Shown piece by piece: positions 34,667 through 43,332 of a stretch of DNA of 64,000 bases. This stretch comes from Woeseiaceae bacterium (GTDB taxonomy: Bacteria > Pseudomonadota > Gammaproteobacteria > Steroidobacterales > Woeseiaceae): assembly GCA_028277185.1 (NCBI GenBank), contig JANQGQ010000035.1:1-64000 (forward strand). Reading direction: 5' to 3'. Position numbers and translations under genes: made by a program. How positions within the stretch are numbered: position 1 is the stretch's first letter; each line of letters begins with the position of its first letter. The notes below the pieces were generated by a model. That model saw only the letters and a list, made by a program, of their open reading frames with translations. It did no database searches and was not told the origin of the DNA.

Positions 34667-35778
34667 CAGAATTCCATTGCCCGCATGTTCCGATTGCGTA
34701 GGAGGAGGGCGATCACAAAAGGCGCGCCGACGACTGCGTTCACCGCGTTCAGGTGAAGTACGTGTCGTTCCCAGGGTAAATGGACGACGAGATCGGCGGC
34801 CAGCGTAACGGCCGCCCCGAGCAGCATCGTCGCGGGCATGAGCAGCCGGTGGTCGGACGTGTTGAGCAATCCGCGAGCCATGTGCGGTGCGATGATGCCG
34901 ATGAAGAGAATCGGGCCGCAGTAGGCGGTCACGGGCGCGGCAAGGATTACGGCGCCCAGCAGAGTTAGCAGGCGCGCGCGCTCGACCGGCAGGCCGAGCG
35001 ATGCCGCATAGCGCTCGCCCAGCAGCAGCGCGTTGAGCGGCTTGACCATCAGGAGCGCCACCGTCAGCCCCACGAACAGAGTCGGCAGGAGGACTGGGAA
35101 GTCCTCCCACTGTACTCCGCCAAAGCTGCCATCGCTCCAGGAGGCAAACACCTTGCCCTGGATCTCGGTCGTGAAGTGCATGATGACGCTGACCAATCCC
35201 TCGGCAAGATAGCCGAGCATCAAGCCGACGATCAGCAGCGTCATCGTACTGACGCGCCGGGCCACGGCCGCGACAATCGCGGCGACCGCGGCGGCGCCGA
35301 GCATCGCACTGGCCACGACTCCGAGGCCGCTCAAAAAGCCGAACTGCGCGAGAAACGCCGATCCCACGATCGTGCCGGCGGCGATCGTGACCGCGGCACC
35401 TAGTTCCGCGCCCCCGGTCAGCCCGAGCGCCCAGGGGCCGGCGAGAGGATTTCTGAACAGCGTTTGGAGCTGGAGACCCGCTGCGCCGAGCGCGGCGCCG
35501 CAGACCAGAGCGGCTATCGCCCGCGGCAAGCGCAGGTCCCAAAGGATCGTATTCCATACCTCGTTGCCGGACTCGGCGCCGAGCAGGAAACGCACGACGT
35601 CGCCGACGGGAATCGGGATCGACCCGATGGCCAGTTCGAGGACGAACAGTGTGGCGACGAGCGCTGCCAGAGCGGGAAACAGGAAAGGGACGAGTCGGCC
35701 GCGGCCAGCAGAGGATCGGGAAGCGTCGGCCGCGTCCGGCGGCGGATCGACAGCCTCGCCTTCGAGGGACTTCGTCAC
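34666..35778 (-). CDS. FecCD-family permease of the uptake operon
   Basis: Inner-membrane permease of 370 residues, with many Ala/Leu/Gly helices (about 9-10). Typical FecCD features are DLRLPRAIAALVCGAALGAAGLQLQTLFRNPLA, GERYAASLGLPVERAR (coupling to the ATPase) and the C-terminal GAPFVIALLLR. A GTG at 35778 overlaps the stop of the binding-protein gene as GTGA, which I take as the start; it gives a short basic cytoplasmic N-terminus. Siderophore, haem and B12 importers share this family, so the substrate is not fixed. Confidence 0.92.
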   Translation of the reverse strand: MTKSLEGEAVDPPPDAADASRSSAGRGRLVPFLFPALAALVATLFVLELAIGSIPIPVGDVVRFLLGAESGNEVWNTILWDLRLPRAIAALVCGAALGAAGLQLQTLFRNPLAGPWALGLTGGAELGAAVTIAAGTIVGSAFLAQFGFLSGLGVVASAMLGAAAVAAIVAAVARRVSTMTLLIVGLMLGYLAEGLVSVIMHFTTEIQGKVFASWSDGSFGGVQWEDFPVLLPTLFVGLTVALLMVKPLNALLLGERYAASLGLPVERARLLTLLGAVILAAPVTAYCGPILFIGIIAPHMARGLLNTSDHRLLMPATMLLGAAVTLAADLVVHLPWERHVLHLNAVNAVVGAPFVIALLLRNRNMRAMEF

Positions 35779-37004
35779 GGCTCGTTCGGCTGGTGCGCGC
35801 CGGTCTCGGGTTCGCGGGCAGGGCGCAGGTGTCGAAACGCATGGTCGGGCAGCAGTTCCGGGTGCAGCAAGGCGACGAAATCCTCCAGCACGCGGTCGAC
35901 CTCGACGACCGCGCTCTCGTACCAGTCGTAAGCATTGTGCACCGGCCGCGATCGTCGGTGCACGTCGTACAGGCGTCCCTCGCGGATCGCTCTGACGGAT
36001 TCGAGAGCGCCCGCCGATCCCGGTTCGTTCAGGGCGGCTGTGGTTGTGATGAACGCCGCGGCGCCGATACCGGCCGAGATGATTTGTTCCGTCGTGACGA
36101 TCCGGGATGGCGCGCCCCCGGAGTCCGCCCAGGGCGTCCGGCCGCCGGCATCGTCGATCAGCTCGGCGATCCAGCTGTTCTCGGGCACCCGCCATTGATC
36201 CCGCTGCTCCGCGGAGTCGAGCCAGACCACCGTCGGCCGCTCCGGACGTGCGCGGGCGCGGGCAGACAGGTCCTGATACCGCTTCTTGATGGCGCCCAGC
36301 ACTTCGTTGGCCTTTGCTTCGGCGTTGAAGAATACCGCAACCTGGTAGATCCATTCGGCCTGTCCGAGCACGGATGGCTCGATCCACGACATCGTGGGTA
36401 CGGCCGGTAACCCCAGGGCGCGCGCGCGACTGATCGACTCCGCGCGGTCGAGCGAGGCCGTAGACAGAAAGACGACGTCGGGCGCGGCCGTCAGAAGCTT
36501 TTCGTAGTTCGGTTGGCCGTGGAAGGATTCTCCGATCGCTACGGCGGCTCCCGTTACCCAGCGTTCCCGGAGCTCCGTTGAGTAAAGGCCGTCGCCGCCC
36601 ATGGCAACCACGCGGTCGACGAAGCCGAGTACCCGGGTACGATTGAGCGAAAGGTCCTCATTGGCACCAAGCGTACGCACCGGCACGATAATGACGGGGG
36701 CCGCCGCCAGCTCTCCTTCCAGCGAAGGAGCGGGCGCGCCGCACTGCAGAAGCACCACGGCATCGCGCGCACCGCCCCGGTCGGGGCGAGTGACCGTCAG
36801 GACCTTGTAGTGGCCGTGGTAGCTGACGCTGAGGCCGCGGGCGTGTTCGATTTCCGCCTTGGCGGGAAAGTAGTCGGTCCCGGAATCGAAGTCGCTTATG
36901 CAGTCGCGACGCTCACCGGGTTCCGCCGAACCCGAGGCCGGCGTCGCCGACGCGATAGCGCAGCAGATCGCGAGCATCCACGACGGCGTCGCGGGCATCG
37001 ACAT
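35775..37004 (-). CDS. Periplasmic substrate-binding protein of the uptake operon
   Basis: A 409-residue binding protein with a signal peptide (about residues 1-26, ending ATPASGSA). The rest has the two-lobed BtuF/FhuD layout joined by a helix: SVSYHGHYKVLTVTRP near the start, VGFVDRVVAMGGD, a middle helix segment and FITTTAALNEPG. No Cys-lipobox, so it is soluble. The ATG at 37004 shares a base with the TGA of the receptor gene (TGATG). Clusters of His and Asp are not enough to name the ligand. Its place after a receptor and before FecCD and an ATPase is the standard order for import of an outer-membrane-carried complex. Confidence 0.88.
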   Translation of the reverse strand: MSMPATPSWMLAICCAIASATPASGSAEPGERRDCISDFDSGTDYFPAKAEIEHARGLSVSYHGHYKVLTVTRPDRGGARDAVVLLQCGAPAPSLEGELAAAPVIIVPVRTLGANEDLSLNRTRVLGFVDRVVAMGGDGLYSTELRERWVTGAAVAIGESFHGQPNYEKLLTAAPDVVFLSTASLDRAESISRARALGLPAVPTMSWIEPSVLGQAEWIYQVAVFFNAEAKANEVLGAIKKRYQDLSARARARPERPTVVWLDSAEQRDQWRVPENSWIAELIDDAGGRTPWADSGGAPSRIVTTEQIISAGIGAAAFITTTAALNEPGSAGALESVRAIREGRLYDVHRRSRPVHNAYDWYESAVVEVDRVLEDFVALLHPELLPDHAFRHLRPAREPETGAHQPNEP

Positions 37005-39118
37005 CAGGGGCGTAGTGCGAACGTCACCAGTATCCGGCGTTCGTTGCCCGGAACGACGCTGTTGCCGCCAAAAGCGCCGCGGACGAAGTAGTCTTCGTCG
37101 GTCAGATTGTCCACCTTGACGTCGACGACGTACGGGCCGCGGCGCAGAAAGGCCCCGAACTCGAAGACGTCGTAGCTGGGTATCTCCAGATCGTTGCCGA
37201 TGCCGATGGACGCCGAGGAGTTGTAGGTCCAGCCACCCGTCAGCCCGCCGATCCAGTCACCGCCGAGTTCCCGGGCGTAGCGCGCCCAGAGCCGCCCCGA
37301 GTGCTCCGGCACGTTTGCGAGCGGGGTTCCGCTCTCGATGTCGTTGTCCCTGGTCACTTCCGCGTCGGTATAGGTGTAGTTCGCGATCAACGCGAAGTTG
37401 TCGGTCGGCTGCCACGTATTGATGAGTTCGATCCCGCGTGAGCGCTGTTCCCCTGTGGGTATACGGAGGAATGGATCCGCCGGATCCTCGGTCAGCACGT
37501 TAGATCGTTCGAGGTTGAAGACGGCGAACGTGGAGGTCAGGCCTGCGATCGAGTCGAGCTTAACGCCGAGTTCCCACTGACTGCCCGTCTGCGGAGCGAA
37601 AGGTGTGCCGTCCGGTGAGCGCACGAAGCCGAAGTTCGGATTGGCCTCGATGTTTTCGCCGTAGGAGACGTATGGGACCACGCCGGGGGCCACTTCCCAC
37701 GACAGGCCGAAACGCGGCGCTACCTCGGTGTCCGTCGACGACCCGCTCGTTCCGTTGCGAAGGCTCTCCGTCCTGTTCTCCAGCCGGTCGATGCGAGCCC
37801 CCAGCAAAAGCATGACATCGTCGTTCAGGTCGATCACGGCCTGCAGATAGCCGCCGAGCTGTTCGAAACGGTCTTGAGAGCTTGCAAGCAGGAAGATGCC
37901 GTCGACCGTCGCGCCGTAGACCGGATCGAGCAGATCCAGTGGATCGACCGCCCCGCGGAAGAAGTCGGAATCGTAGGTCCATTCCGCGTAGTCGAAGCCC
38001 GCCGAGACGATCGGCTTCAGATCGCCGAAGCCGATCTCGCGGACGAACTGGGCCCCGACGATGAGCTCTTCCTGCGCTTCGTCGAAGCGGTTGAAACGCC
38101 GGTTCAGCGTCCGTAGGTCATCCTCCACGCTGGCAGGGGCCACGGACGGCTGGTCGTATTCCGTGTCGGTGTAGCGGACGTAGAAGCGATCCAGCCTGGG
38201 GCCGTCGGTACTCCGTTCGATGACGAAGGTCTGTACCAGGGCTTCCGAGACCGTATCGCCTTGCCCGGGTTCCCCGGTGAACAGGGAGTTCGGCACGGTG
38301 AGCGTGTCGAGGTTGGTCAGCGTGCCCTCCACGGGCAGCGAGATGTAGCGCAAGCCCTCGCGTTCGCGGTAGTCGGCCTGATAGCGCAGCACGAGGCCCG
38401 ACGAGGGTTCCCATTCGATGCCCGGACTGATCTGGAAGCGCTCCACGCTAACGAAATCGATGAAGCTGTCACGCTCTTCATAGGCGCCGACGACCCGAGC
38501 GCGCAGTCTGCCGTCGCCCGACAGCGGACCGGTCAGGTCGACCATGGCCTCCCGGTGATCGAAGTTTCCAAGCCTGAGCTCGGCTTCGATGCGCTGCGTC
38601 GTCAGGGGTTTCTTGCTTACGATGTTGACTACGCCACCCGGTGAGCTGACTCCGTAGAGTGCGCCCCCGGGTCCGCGGAGTACTTCGACCTGCTCGTAGC
38701 TGGCAAGGCCTTCGGCCTGAATGTTCAGCGAGTTCGTGTTCCGGATGCCGTCGACGAACGTCTGGCTCACGGTGAAGCCGCGCAGCTTGAACGAGCTGAA
38801 CGGTTCGACACTGTTGCGGGTGCTGCTCGTCCCGCCGGCAACGCTGACGATGTCGGACAATGTGGTCGGCTTGAGGTCGTCGATGAGCCGGCGCGTTACG
38901 ACCTGGATGCTCTGCGGGACTCGCGCCGTATCGCCGGCGAAGCCGAGACCGACTTCCGACTGCTTCGCGAGGTAGCCCGATTGCAGGCTCTCGCCCGTTA
39001 CGACGATTTCCTCGACCTCTTCGGTCGCTGTCTGGGCTGCAGCGACATGCGCGCAAAAGACGAGCGGCGCCACGGCGAGACCCGTGAGCGTGCGAAACCC
39101 CTGCAATTTCGTGTTCAT
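37004..39118 (-). CDS. TonB-dependent outer-membrane receptor (siderophore-type)
   Basis: A 704-residue receptor. Signal peptide about 1-28 (VAPLVFCAHVAAAQ), TonB box EEIVVTG soon after, then the plug domain (RVPQSIQVVTRRLIDDLKP, VEVLRGPGGALYGVSSPGGVVNIVSKKP) and a 22-strand barrel ending in VTFALRP with a C-terminal aromatic/Pro region. This is the siderophore-receptor branch, but such receptors also carry other metal chelates. The ATG at 39118 overlaps the stop of the DUF1826 gene as ATGA. It is the second gene of the five-gene operon. Confidence 0.93.
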   Translation of the reverse strand: MNTKLQGFRTLTGLAVAPLVFCAHVAAAQTATEEVEEIVVTGESLQSGYLAKQSEVGLGFAGDTARVPQSIQVVTRRLIDDLKPTTLSDIVSVAGGTSSTRNSVEPFSSFKLRGFTVSQTFVDGIRNTNSLNIQAEGLASYEQVEVLRGPGGALYGVSSPGGVVNIVSKKPLTTQRIEAELRLGNFDHREAMVDLTGPLSGDGRLRARVVGAYEERDSFIDFVSVERFQISPGIEWEPSSGLVLRYQADYREREGLRYISLPVEGTLTNLDTLTVPNSLFTGEPGQGDTVSEALVQTFVIERSTDGPRLDRFYVRYTDTEYDQPSVAPASVEDDLRTLNRRFNRFDEAQEELIVGAQFVREIGFGDLKPIVSAGFDYAEWTYDSDFFRGAVDPLDLLDPVYGATVDGIFLLASSQDRFEQLGGYLQAVIDLNDDVMLLLGARIDRLENRTESLRNGTSGSSTDTEVAPRFGLSWEVAPGVVPYVSYGENIEANPNFGFVRSPDGTPFAPQTGSQWELGVKLDSIAGLTSTFAVFNLERSNVLTEDPADPFLRIPTGEQRSRGIELINTWQPTDNFALIANYTYTDAEVTRDNDIESGTPLANVPEHSGRLWARYARELGGDWIGGLTGGWTYNSSASIGIGNDLEIPSYDVFEFGAFLRRGPYVVDVKVDNLTDEDYFVRGAFGGNSVVPGNERRILVTFALRP

Positions 39119-39750
39119 TCCTTCTTCTCTTTCGGTGGAGCGGTAAACATGGGATCCAGCGACACGAGCAGCCGCTCGCCGGGGTAGTGCGGCGATCGAT
39201 GGACGACGCCGTGGAAGCGCTCGTCCCAGGCGCCGCCCTTCAGCAGCGACCACGAGCCTGTCGCGAGTTGTTTCGTGGTTCGCCCGGCCCGCACGGGAAC
39301 GTAGTCGCTGCGGCGATCGCGGAGCTGAGCGGTATCGACATCATCGTGGGCGATCCACTCCGTGCCCGGCCCGCGAAACGTGATCAGCATTCGGCAGGGC
39401 ACCTGGTCGACGTGAAAACGCGGGCACATCGGACGGCGGAGCGTCGTGATGCGGATGCCGACCTCCGAGCAGCCCAGCAGGTCTCCGAGTACCTCGGTGG
39501 CGGCGGCAATGTCCGCGCTCAGCGCCGGCAGCGTCTTCGCGTCAAACGAAGCGGACAGCCTGTCAGTTGCCTCATCGTCGCCGGGGCGCTGGGTCCAGTG
39601 GTCACTGACGTCGCGGTGCGCGGGTACCAGCTGGACGACGTTGCCCGGATGCGCCCTGGGCGCCGGCCGCGCGACGCTGATCAGCTCCACGTCGTCGTCG
39701 TAGATGGCGCTGAAGTCGCCGATGGAGTCCGTGAGCAAGTGACGCATCAT
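39115..39750 (-). CDS. DUF1826 protein, first gene of the uptake operon
   Basis: The 211-residue protein begins MMRHLLTDSIGDFSAIYDDDV and matches DUF1826. I recall this family from pseudomonad zinc-starvation regions near Zur-controlled genes, so a zinc link is likely but rests on memory. The sequence has FHVDQVPCRMLITFRGPGTEW (H113 and D115) and VVHRSPHYPGERLLVSLD (H184, R193), the HxD...H...R spacing of 2-oxoglutarate oxygenase or cupin folds; this is inference. ATG at 39747 or 39750 follows ACGAGG. Its stop overlaps the receptor start by four bases, so it is translated with the importer. Confidence 0.85.
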   Translation of the reverse strand: MMRHLLTDSIGDFSAIYDDDVELISVARPAPRAHPGNVVQLVPAHRDVSDHWTQRPGDDEATDRLSASFDAKTLPALSADIAAATEVLGDLLGCSEVGIRITTLRRPMCPRFHVDQVPCRMLITFRGPGTEWIAHDDVDTAQLRDRRSDYVPVRAGRTTKQLATGSWSLLKGGAWDERFHGVVHRSPHYPGERLLVSLDPMFTAPPKEKKE

Positions 39751-40048
39751 GGCCTCGTTTCCTGTACTTCGCGGTGGTTCGGGACGTGGTCGGGCAGCGT
39801 GGTTCGGCCGACGTCGGGAAAGCCGGATTGGACGGCCACGGGTAGGCGGGTTTGCAAGACGGGACTCCGTCCGAAGGGAGCGGGGAGACGTTATAACATA
39901 TCTATTTTGTGGCAAGGAGTTCTGTTTTCGGTGGAGCTCCGTAGTTTGGCTTTGTCGGGACTGTGGCTGCCGTTGAGTCGTGCGCGCGGGCTGGCTGGCG
40001 GCGGGTATCGGTTGGGCGGGGAGTGCTCGCCCTTTGGGCGAGGTTGAA
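39751..40048. other. Intergenic region before the DUF1826 operon
   Basis: No gene is seen between the DUF1826 start and the tmRNA terminator (about 300 bases). It holds the leader of the uptake operon, GC-rich from 39751 to about 39885, then a short AT-rich patch (39890-39925) with the palindrome at 39888-39899. No cobalamin riboswitch motif is visible in the leader. Confidence 0.7.
39888..39899 (-). promoter_or_regulatory. Near-palindrome ACGTTATAACAT, possible Zur/Fur-type operator
   Basis: ACGTTATAACAT is almost self-complementary around GTTATAAC. It shares the GTTATA/TATAAC halves of gammaproteobacterial Zur boxes but lacks the full spacing, so assignment is tentative. It sits in the AT-rich patch about 140 bases upstream of the DUF1826 start, where a TTGCCA and TATAAC could form a promoter on the minus strand with a short (14-base) spacer. 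Confidence 0.4.
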
Positions 40049-40070
40049 TGGGCCGCCTTTCGGCGGCCCA
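40049..40070 (-). terminator. Terminator hairpin of ssrA
   Basis: TGGGCCGCC (40049-40057) pairs with GGCGGCCCA (40062-40070); on the minus strand the loop is GAAA. It lies 11 bases after the tmRNA 3' end. The following T-run is short (TTC). Confidence 0.75.
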
Positions 40071-40080
40071 TATTTGCTGT

Positions 40081-40441
40081 TGGTGGAGGTGGCGAGAATC
40101 GAACTCGCGTCCGCAAGCCCTCCGCCCCGAGGTCTACATGCTTATTCCGTCTTTAGTCTTACTGCGGGCTACCCGACGGGCAGGGAAAACCTACAGCCAG
40201 TTCAGTGAGATTTGACCGCCGCAACCCTGAACCCGCTGCGACGGCGGTCCTGTGAGATCGACCCCCGGGACCCGGATGCACAGGCACAGTCCGGCCGGAG
40301 GGCGCTAGGCGGGTGTTTAGGCCGCTAGTGCGTAGTTGTCGTCGTTGGCAACTATGAGTTGTACAGCTGGATTTACGAGGTGATCTGTCCCTCGGCATGC
40401 ACCCGGAGTTTCGCGACCCACGTCGAAGCCATGTCACCCCC
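40081..40441 (-). ncRNA. ssrA: Transfer-messenger RNA (tmRNA)
   Basis: The 361-nt gene has a tRNA-like end: GCGAGTTCGATTCTCGC T-arm followed by CACCTCC and encoded ACCA, pairing with the 5' GGGGGTG. The 5' segment reads GGGGGTGACATGGCTTCGAC, typical of one-piece tmRNA. The tag frame lies at 40349-40317 (minus strand): resume codon GCC, peptide ANDDNYALAA, stop TAA, like the E. coli ANDENYALAA. tmRNA rescues stalled ribosomes with SmpB, encoded just upstream, and adds this degradation tag. Its own promoter and terminator are visible. Confidence 0.97.
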
Positions 40442-40453
40442 GGTAGAGTCCAT

Positions 40454-40481
40454 AGTGTAGGGGCGAATGCCGGGAAAACAA
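40454..40481 (-). promoter_or_regulatory. Promoter of ssrA
   Basis: On the minus strand, TTGTTT (40481-40476) and TACACT (40459-40454) with a 16-base spacer; the -10 lies 12 bases before the 5' end of tmRNA at 40441. Confidence 0.6.
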
Positions 40482-40556
40482 CGGCTTAGTGCCCGAAAAC
40501 GATCGCTCAGATAGTACTAATCAACTTTAATTAATACTTATAAAACTATGTTTTAT

Positions 40557-41042
40557 CTATCTTTTTAGTATTCTTGCCTTCTGCCGTTCCCAGTCCCGCT
40601 CCTTCGTCGCGGCCCGCTTGTCGTGCTGTTTCTTGCCTTTCGCGAGGCCTACGTTGAGCTTCGCGCGCCCACGGGTCCAGTGCAGATCGAGCGGCACGAG
40701 CGTGTAGCCCTTGCGTTCGACGCTGCCGACCAGGCGGTCCAACTCCCCCCGGTGGAGCAGGAGTTTCCGGCTCCTCGTCGGGTTCGTGCGAACGTGCGTC
40801 GATGCCTGAGTCAGCGGCGAGAAGTGCGCCCCCATGAGGAATGCTTCGCCCCGGTGGATTTGCACGTAGGCTTCGGTGAGCTGAGCCCGCCCGTCGCGCA
40901 GCGACTTGACCTCCCAACCTTCCAGCGCCAGTCCCGCTTCGATCGTGTCCTCGATGAAGTAATCGTGACGGGCCCGCCGATTGACCGCAATCGTAGGGTT
41001 GGGCGCCTTGTCTTTGGACTTTGCGGCGGATTTCCTGGTCAT
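40557..41042 (-). CDS. smpB: SsrA-binding protein SmpB
   Basis: tmRNA partner, 161 residues. The OB-fold core is [40 protein letters not shown]; the segment [11 protein letters not shown] and [27 protein letters not shown] match the family, and the basic tail [22 protein letters not shown] enters the ribosome in place of mRNA. ATG at 41042 gives [12 protein letters not shown]; an upstream GTG adds 17 hydrophobic residues and is unlikely. TATAAT at 41082-41077 lies 34 bases upstream. It is next to ssrA, 115 AT-rich bases away. Confidence 0.95.
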   Translation of the reverse strand: MTRKSAAKSKDKAPNPTIAVNRRARHDYFIEDTIEAGLALEGWEVKSLRDGRAQLTEAYVQIHRGEAFLMGAHFSPLTQASTHVRTNPTRSRKLLLHRGELDRLVGSVERKGYTLVPLDLHWTRGRAKLNVGLAKGKKQHDKRAATKERDWERQKARILKR

Positions 41043-41154
41043 GGCCGGGGGCGGAGCCTGGGCGAAAAGGGCCGCGATTATACGCGCACCCATTTGTCAG
41101 GTGGCAGACTTTGTATAAGAATCGCGGCTTTCGCTCGTAGCGGACGGGATACTC

Positions 41155-42549
41155 ATGCTCAGCAACACAGCGGTCGCCGACGGCGGCAAGCGCAAATCCC
41201 TGCACGGGCACTGGTCGTCAAAGATGGCCTTCATCCTCGCCGTGACGGGCTCGGCCGTCGGTCTCGGCAACGTCTGGAAGTTCCCGTACGTGGCGGGCGA
41301 AAACGGCGGCGGCGCCTTCGTCCTCGTCTATCTCGCGTGCGTCATTCTCATCGGGCTGCCGGTCATGATGTCCGAGATCCTGCTCGGCCGCCGCGGACGC
41401 CGCAATCCGGTGGCGACGATGGCGCTTCTCGGCGAAGAGGAGGGCAGCTCGCGCCAGTGGCGCTGGCTTGGGGTCCTCGGCGTCGTCGCCGGGATACTCA
41501 TACTCTCTTACTACAGCGTCATCGCGGGCTGGACGCTCTACTACATCGTTCAAAGCGCTGGCGGTGCGTTCCAGAACGCGACGGCCGCCGACGTAGGCGC
41601 GGTGTTCGACAATTTCGTCGGTAGCTGGCAGGCGGTGCTTCTGTGTCACACGCTGTTCATGGCGTTGACGGTATTCGTGGTCGCCCGCGGCGTCGAGCGC
41701 GGCCTGGAGCAGGCGGTACGTTTCATGGTGCCGGCGCTGCTGACGCTAATGGTCGTGCTGCTGGGCTACGCGATTACCTCGGGTTCGTTTGCCGAGGGGC
41801 TGGCCTTCATGTTCACGCCGGATTTCAGCAAGCTGACCTGGGACAGCGTCCTCGCGGCCATGGGGCAGGCGTTTTTCACGCTTTCCATCGGCATGGGCGC
41901 GATCATGGCTTATGGCGCGTATCTCCCCGAGGAGACTTCGATCACGGGCGCGTCGGGCGCGGTGGTGACGGCCGATACGTCGATCGCAATTCTGGCCGGA
42001 CTCGTGATCTTCCCGCTCGTGTTTGCGAACGGCCTGAACCCGGGAGAAGGGCCGGGTCTCGTCTTTCAGACGCTGCCGTTGGCGCTCGGGCAGATGCCCG
42101 CGGGCGCGTTCTTCTCGACGCTGTTTTTCGTCCTGCTGTCGTTTGCGGCCTGGACTTCAGCGCTCGGCCTGATGGAGCCGGCCGTGGCGTGGCTCGTCGA
42201 ACACCACGAGCGTACCCGTGCCCAGGCAGCCGTCATCATCGGCGGACTGATCTGGTTTCTGGGTATCGGCAGCGTGCTCTCGTTCAACGCGCTGTCGGAC
42301 TTCACGTTCCTGAACGGCACGATCTTCGACAACGTCGACTTCCTGACGTCGAACGTCATGCTGCCGCTCGGCGGACTCATCATCGCGGTGTTTGCCGGGT
42401 GGATCATGTGCCGCAACTCGTCCGCGGACGAACTCGGGGGCGCCGGCAGCCTGTACAAGCTCTGGCGGGTGCTTACGCGTTACGTGGCGCCGGTCGGCAT
42501 CCTGTTCGTGCTGCTCAAGGCCGTCGGTCTCCTGCCGGATCTGAGCTGA
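41155..42549 (+). CDS. Sodium-dependent transporter (NSS/SNF family)
   Basis: A 464-residue LeuT-type symporter of about 11-12 helices. The first helix contains TGSAVGLGNVWKFPYVAGENGGGAF, with the unwound Na+/substrate site, and later helices include the NSS pattern FFTLSIGMGAIMAYGAYL and FVLLSFAAWTSALGLMEP. These transport amino acids or related compounds with Na+; the substrate is unknown. The ATG at 41155 follows GGGATA. It lies between smpB and ratA. The start is divergent from smpB with a 112-base gap. Confidence 0.93.
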   Translation: MLSNTAVADGGKRKSLHGHWSSKMAFILAVTGSAVGLGNVWKFPYVAGENGGGAFVLVYLACVILIGLPVMMSEILLGRRGRRNPVATMALLGEEEGSSRQWRWLGVLGVVAGILILSYYSVIAGWTLYYIVQSAGGAFQNATAADVGAVFDNFVGSWQAVLLCHTLFMALTVFVVARGVERGLEQAVRFMVPALLTLMVVLLGYAITSGSFAEGLAFMFTPDFSKLTWDSVLAAMGQAFFTLSIGMGAIMAYGAYLPEETSITGASGAVVTADTSIAILAGLVIFPLVFANGLNPGEGPGLVFQTLPLALGQMPAGAFFSTLFFVLLSFAAWTSALGLMEPAVAWLVEHHERTRAQAAVIIGGLIWFLGIGSVLSFNALSDFTFLNGTIFDNVDFLTSNVMLPLGGLIIAVFAGWIMCRNSSADELGGAGSLYKLWRVLTRYVAPVGILFVLLKAVGLLPDLS

Positions 42550-42568
42550 TCGTCGGAGCACGGGCGCC

Positions 42569-43024
42569 GTGCGCAGGGCAAAACGCTCGGCTCTCGTGCC
42601 GCACACGCCGCTCGAGATGTACCGGCTCGTGGACGAGGTCGAACGCTATCCGGAGTTTCTGCCGTGGTGCCGGCGCACGGCGCTCCACTTCCGCGACGAG
42701 ACGCGCACCGAGGCGTCGATCGAGGTCCAGCGCGGCGGTATCCGCAAGACCTTCAGTACGCGGAATGCCAATGTCCCCGGCGAGTCGATTCACCTGAAGC
42801 TGCTGGACGGGCCGTTTCGCGAGCTCAGCGGCGACTGGACGTTCGAAGCTGTCGGCGATCACGGCTGCCGCGTCTCGCTCGACATCGGTTTCGAGTTCGA
42901 GAACCGCGTTCTCGATGTGCTTCTCGGCCGGTTCTTCGAGGACACCCTGAACTCGCTGGTCGATGCATTCACGGCCCGCGCACAGGTGGTATACGGCGCG
43001 CCGGGCGACGCAGATCGGTCGTGA
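42569..43024 (+). CDS. ratA: RatA/Coq10-type START-domain protein
   Basis: A 151-residue SRPBCC/START protein: VPHTPLEMYRLVDEVERYPEFLPWC at the N-terminus and FEFENRVLDVLLGRFFEDTLNSLVDAF at the end. In E. coli RatA was described as a ribosome-association toxin, but homology is to ubiquinone-binding Coq10 proteins, so its real role is unsettled. GTG at 42569 is used; GGAG is upstream. Its stop overlaps rnfH as GTGA, the usual ratA-rnfH pair in gammaproteobacteria. Confidence 0.9.
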   Translation: MRRAKRSALVPHTPLEMYRLVDEVERYPEFLPWCRRTALHFRDETRTEASIEVQRGGIRKTFSTRNANVPGESIHLKLLDGPFRELSGDWTFEAVGDHGCRVSLDIGFEFENRVLDVLLGRFFEDTLNSLVDAFTARAQVVYGAPGDADRS

Positions 43025-43332
43025 CGCTGCTACGCGTCGAGGTGGTCTTTGCGCTGCCCGAAAATCAGTTCCTCGAAGCGGTGCGCGTGCCGGACGGCGC
43101 TTCCGTGCAGGATGCGATCGACGCTGCGGCGCTGTCCGGCCGTTTCCCTGAGGAGAACTTCGCGGTCATGCCGGTCGGAATCTGGGGGCAGGTCGTAGCG
43201 CGCGACCGGCGCGTCTGCGACGGTGACCGCGTCGAACTGTACCGTCCGCTGGAGCGCGATCCGAAGGAAGCGCGCCGGCAGCTGGCTCTGGAAGGCAGGA
43301 CCATGGCGGACGCGCCGCGCCGGCGAGACTAG
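43021..43332 (+). CDS. rnfH: RnfH-family ubiquitin-like protein
   Basis: A 103-residue protein with a beta-grasp fold: LLRVEVVFALPENQFLEAVRVPDGASVQDAIDAA, VGIWGQVV and DRVELYRPLERDPKEARR. It is usually paired with ratA. Its biochemical function is not known. The GTG at 43021 shares its bases with the ratA stop (GTGA). The 3' end overlaps the stop of bamE by four bases on the opposite strand. Confidence 0.9.
   Translation: MTLLRVEVVFALPENQFLEAVRVPDGASVQDAIDAAALSGRFPEENFAVMPVGIWGQVVARDRRVCDGDRVELYRPLERDPKEARRQLALEGRTMADAPRRRD

Noticed and set aside
39751..39885. Cobalamin riboswitch in the leader of the uptake operon
   Set aside because: The B12-box and other conserved riboswitch segments are absent.
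40081..40130. A separate tRNA gene on the minus strand
   Set aside because: The tRNA-like end belongs to the tmRNA, shown by the matching 5' end and tag frame.
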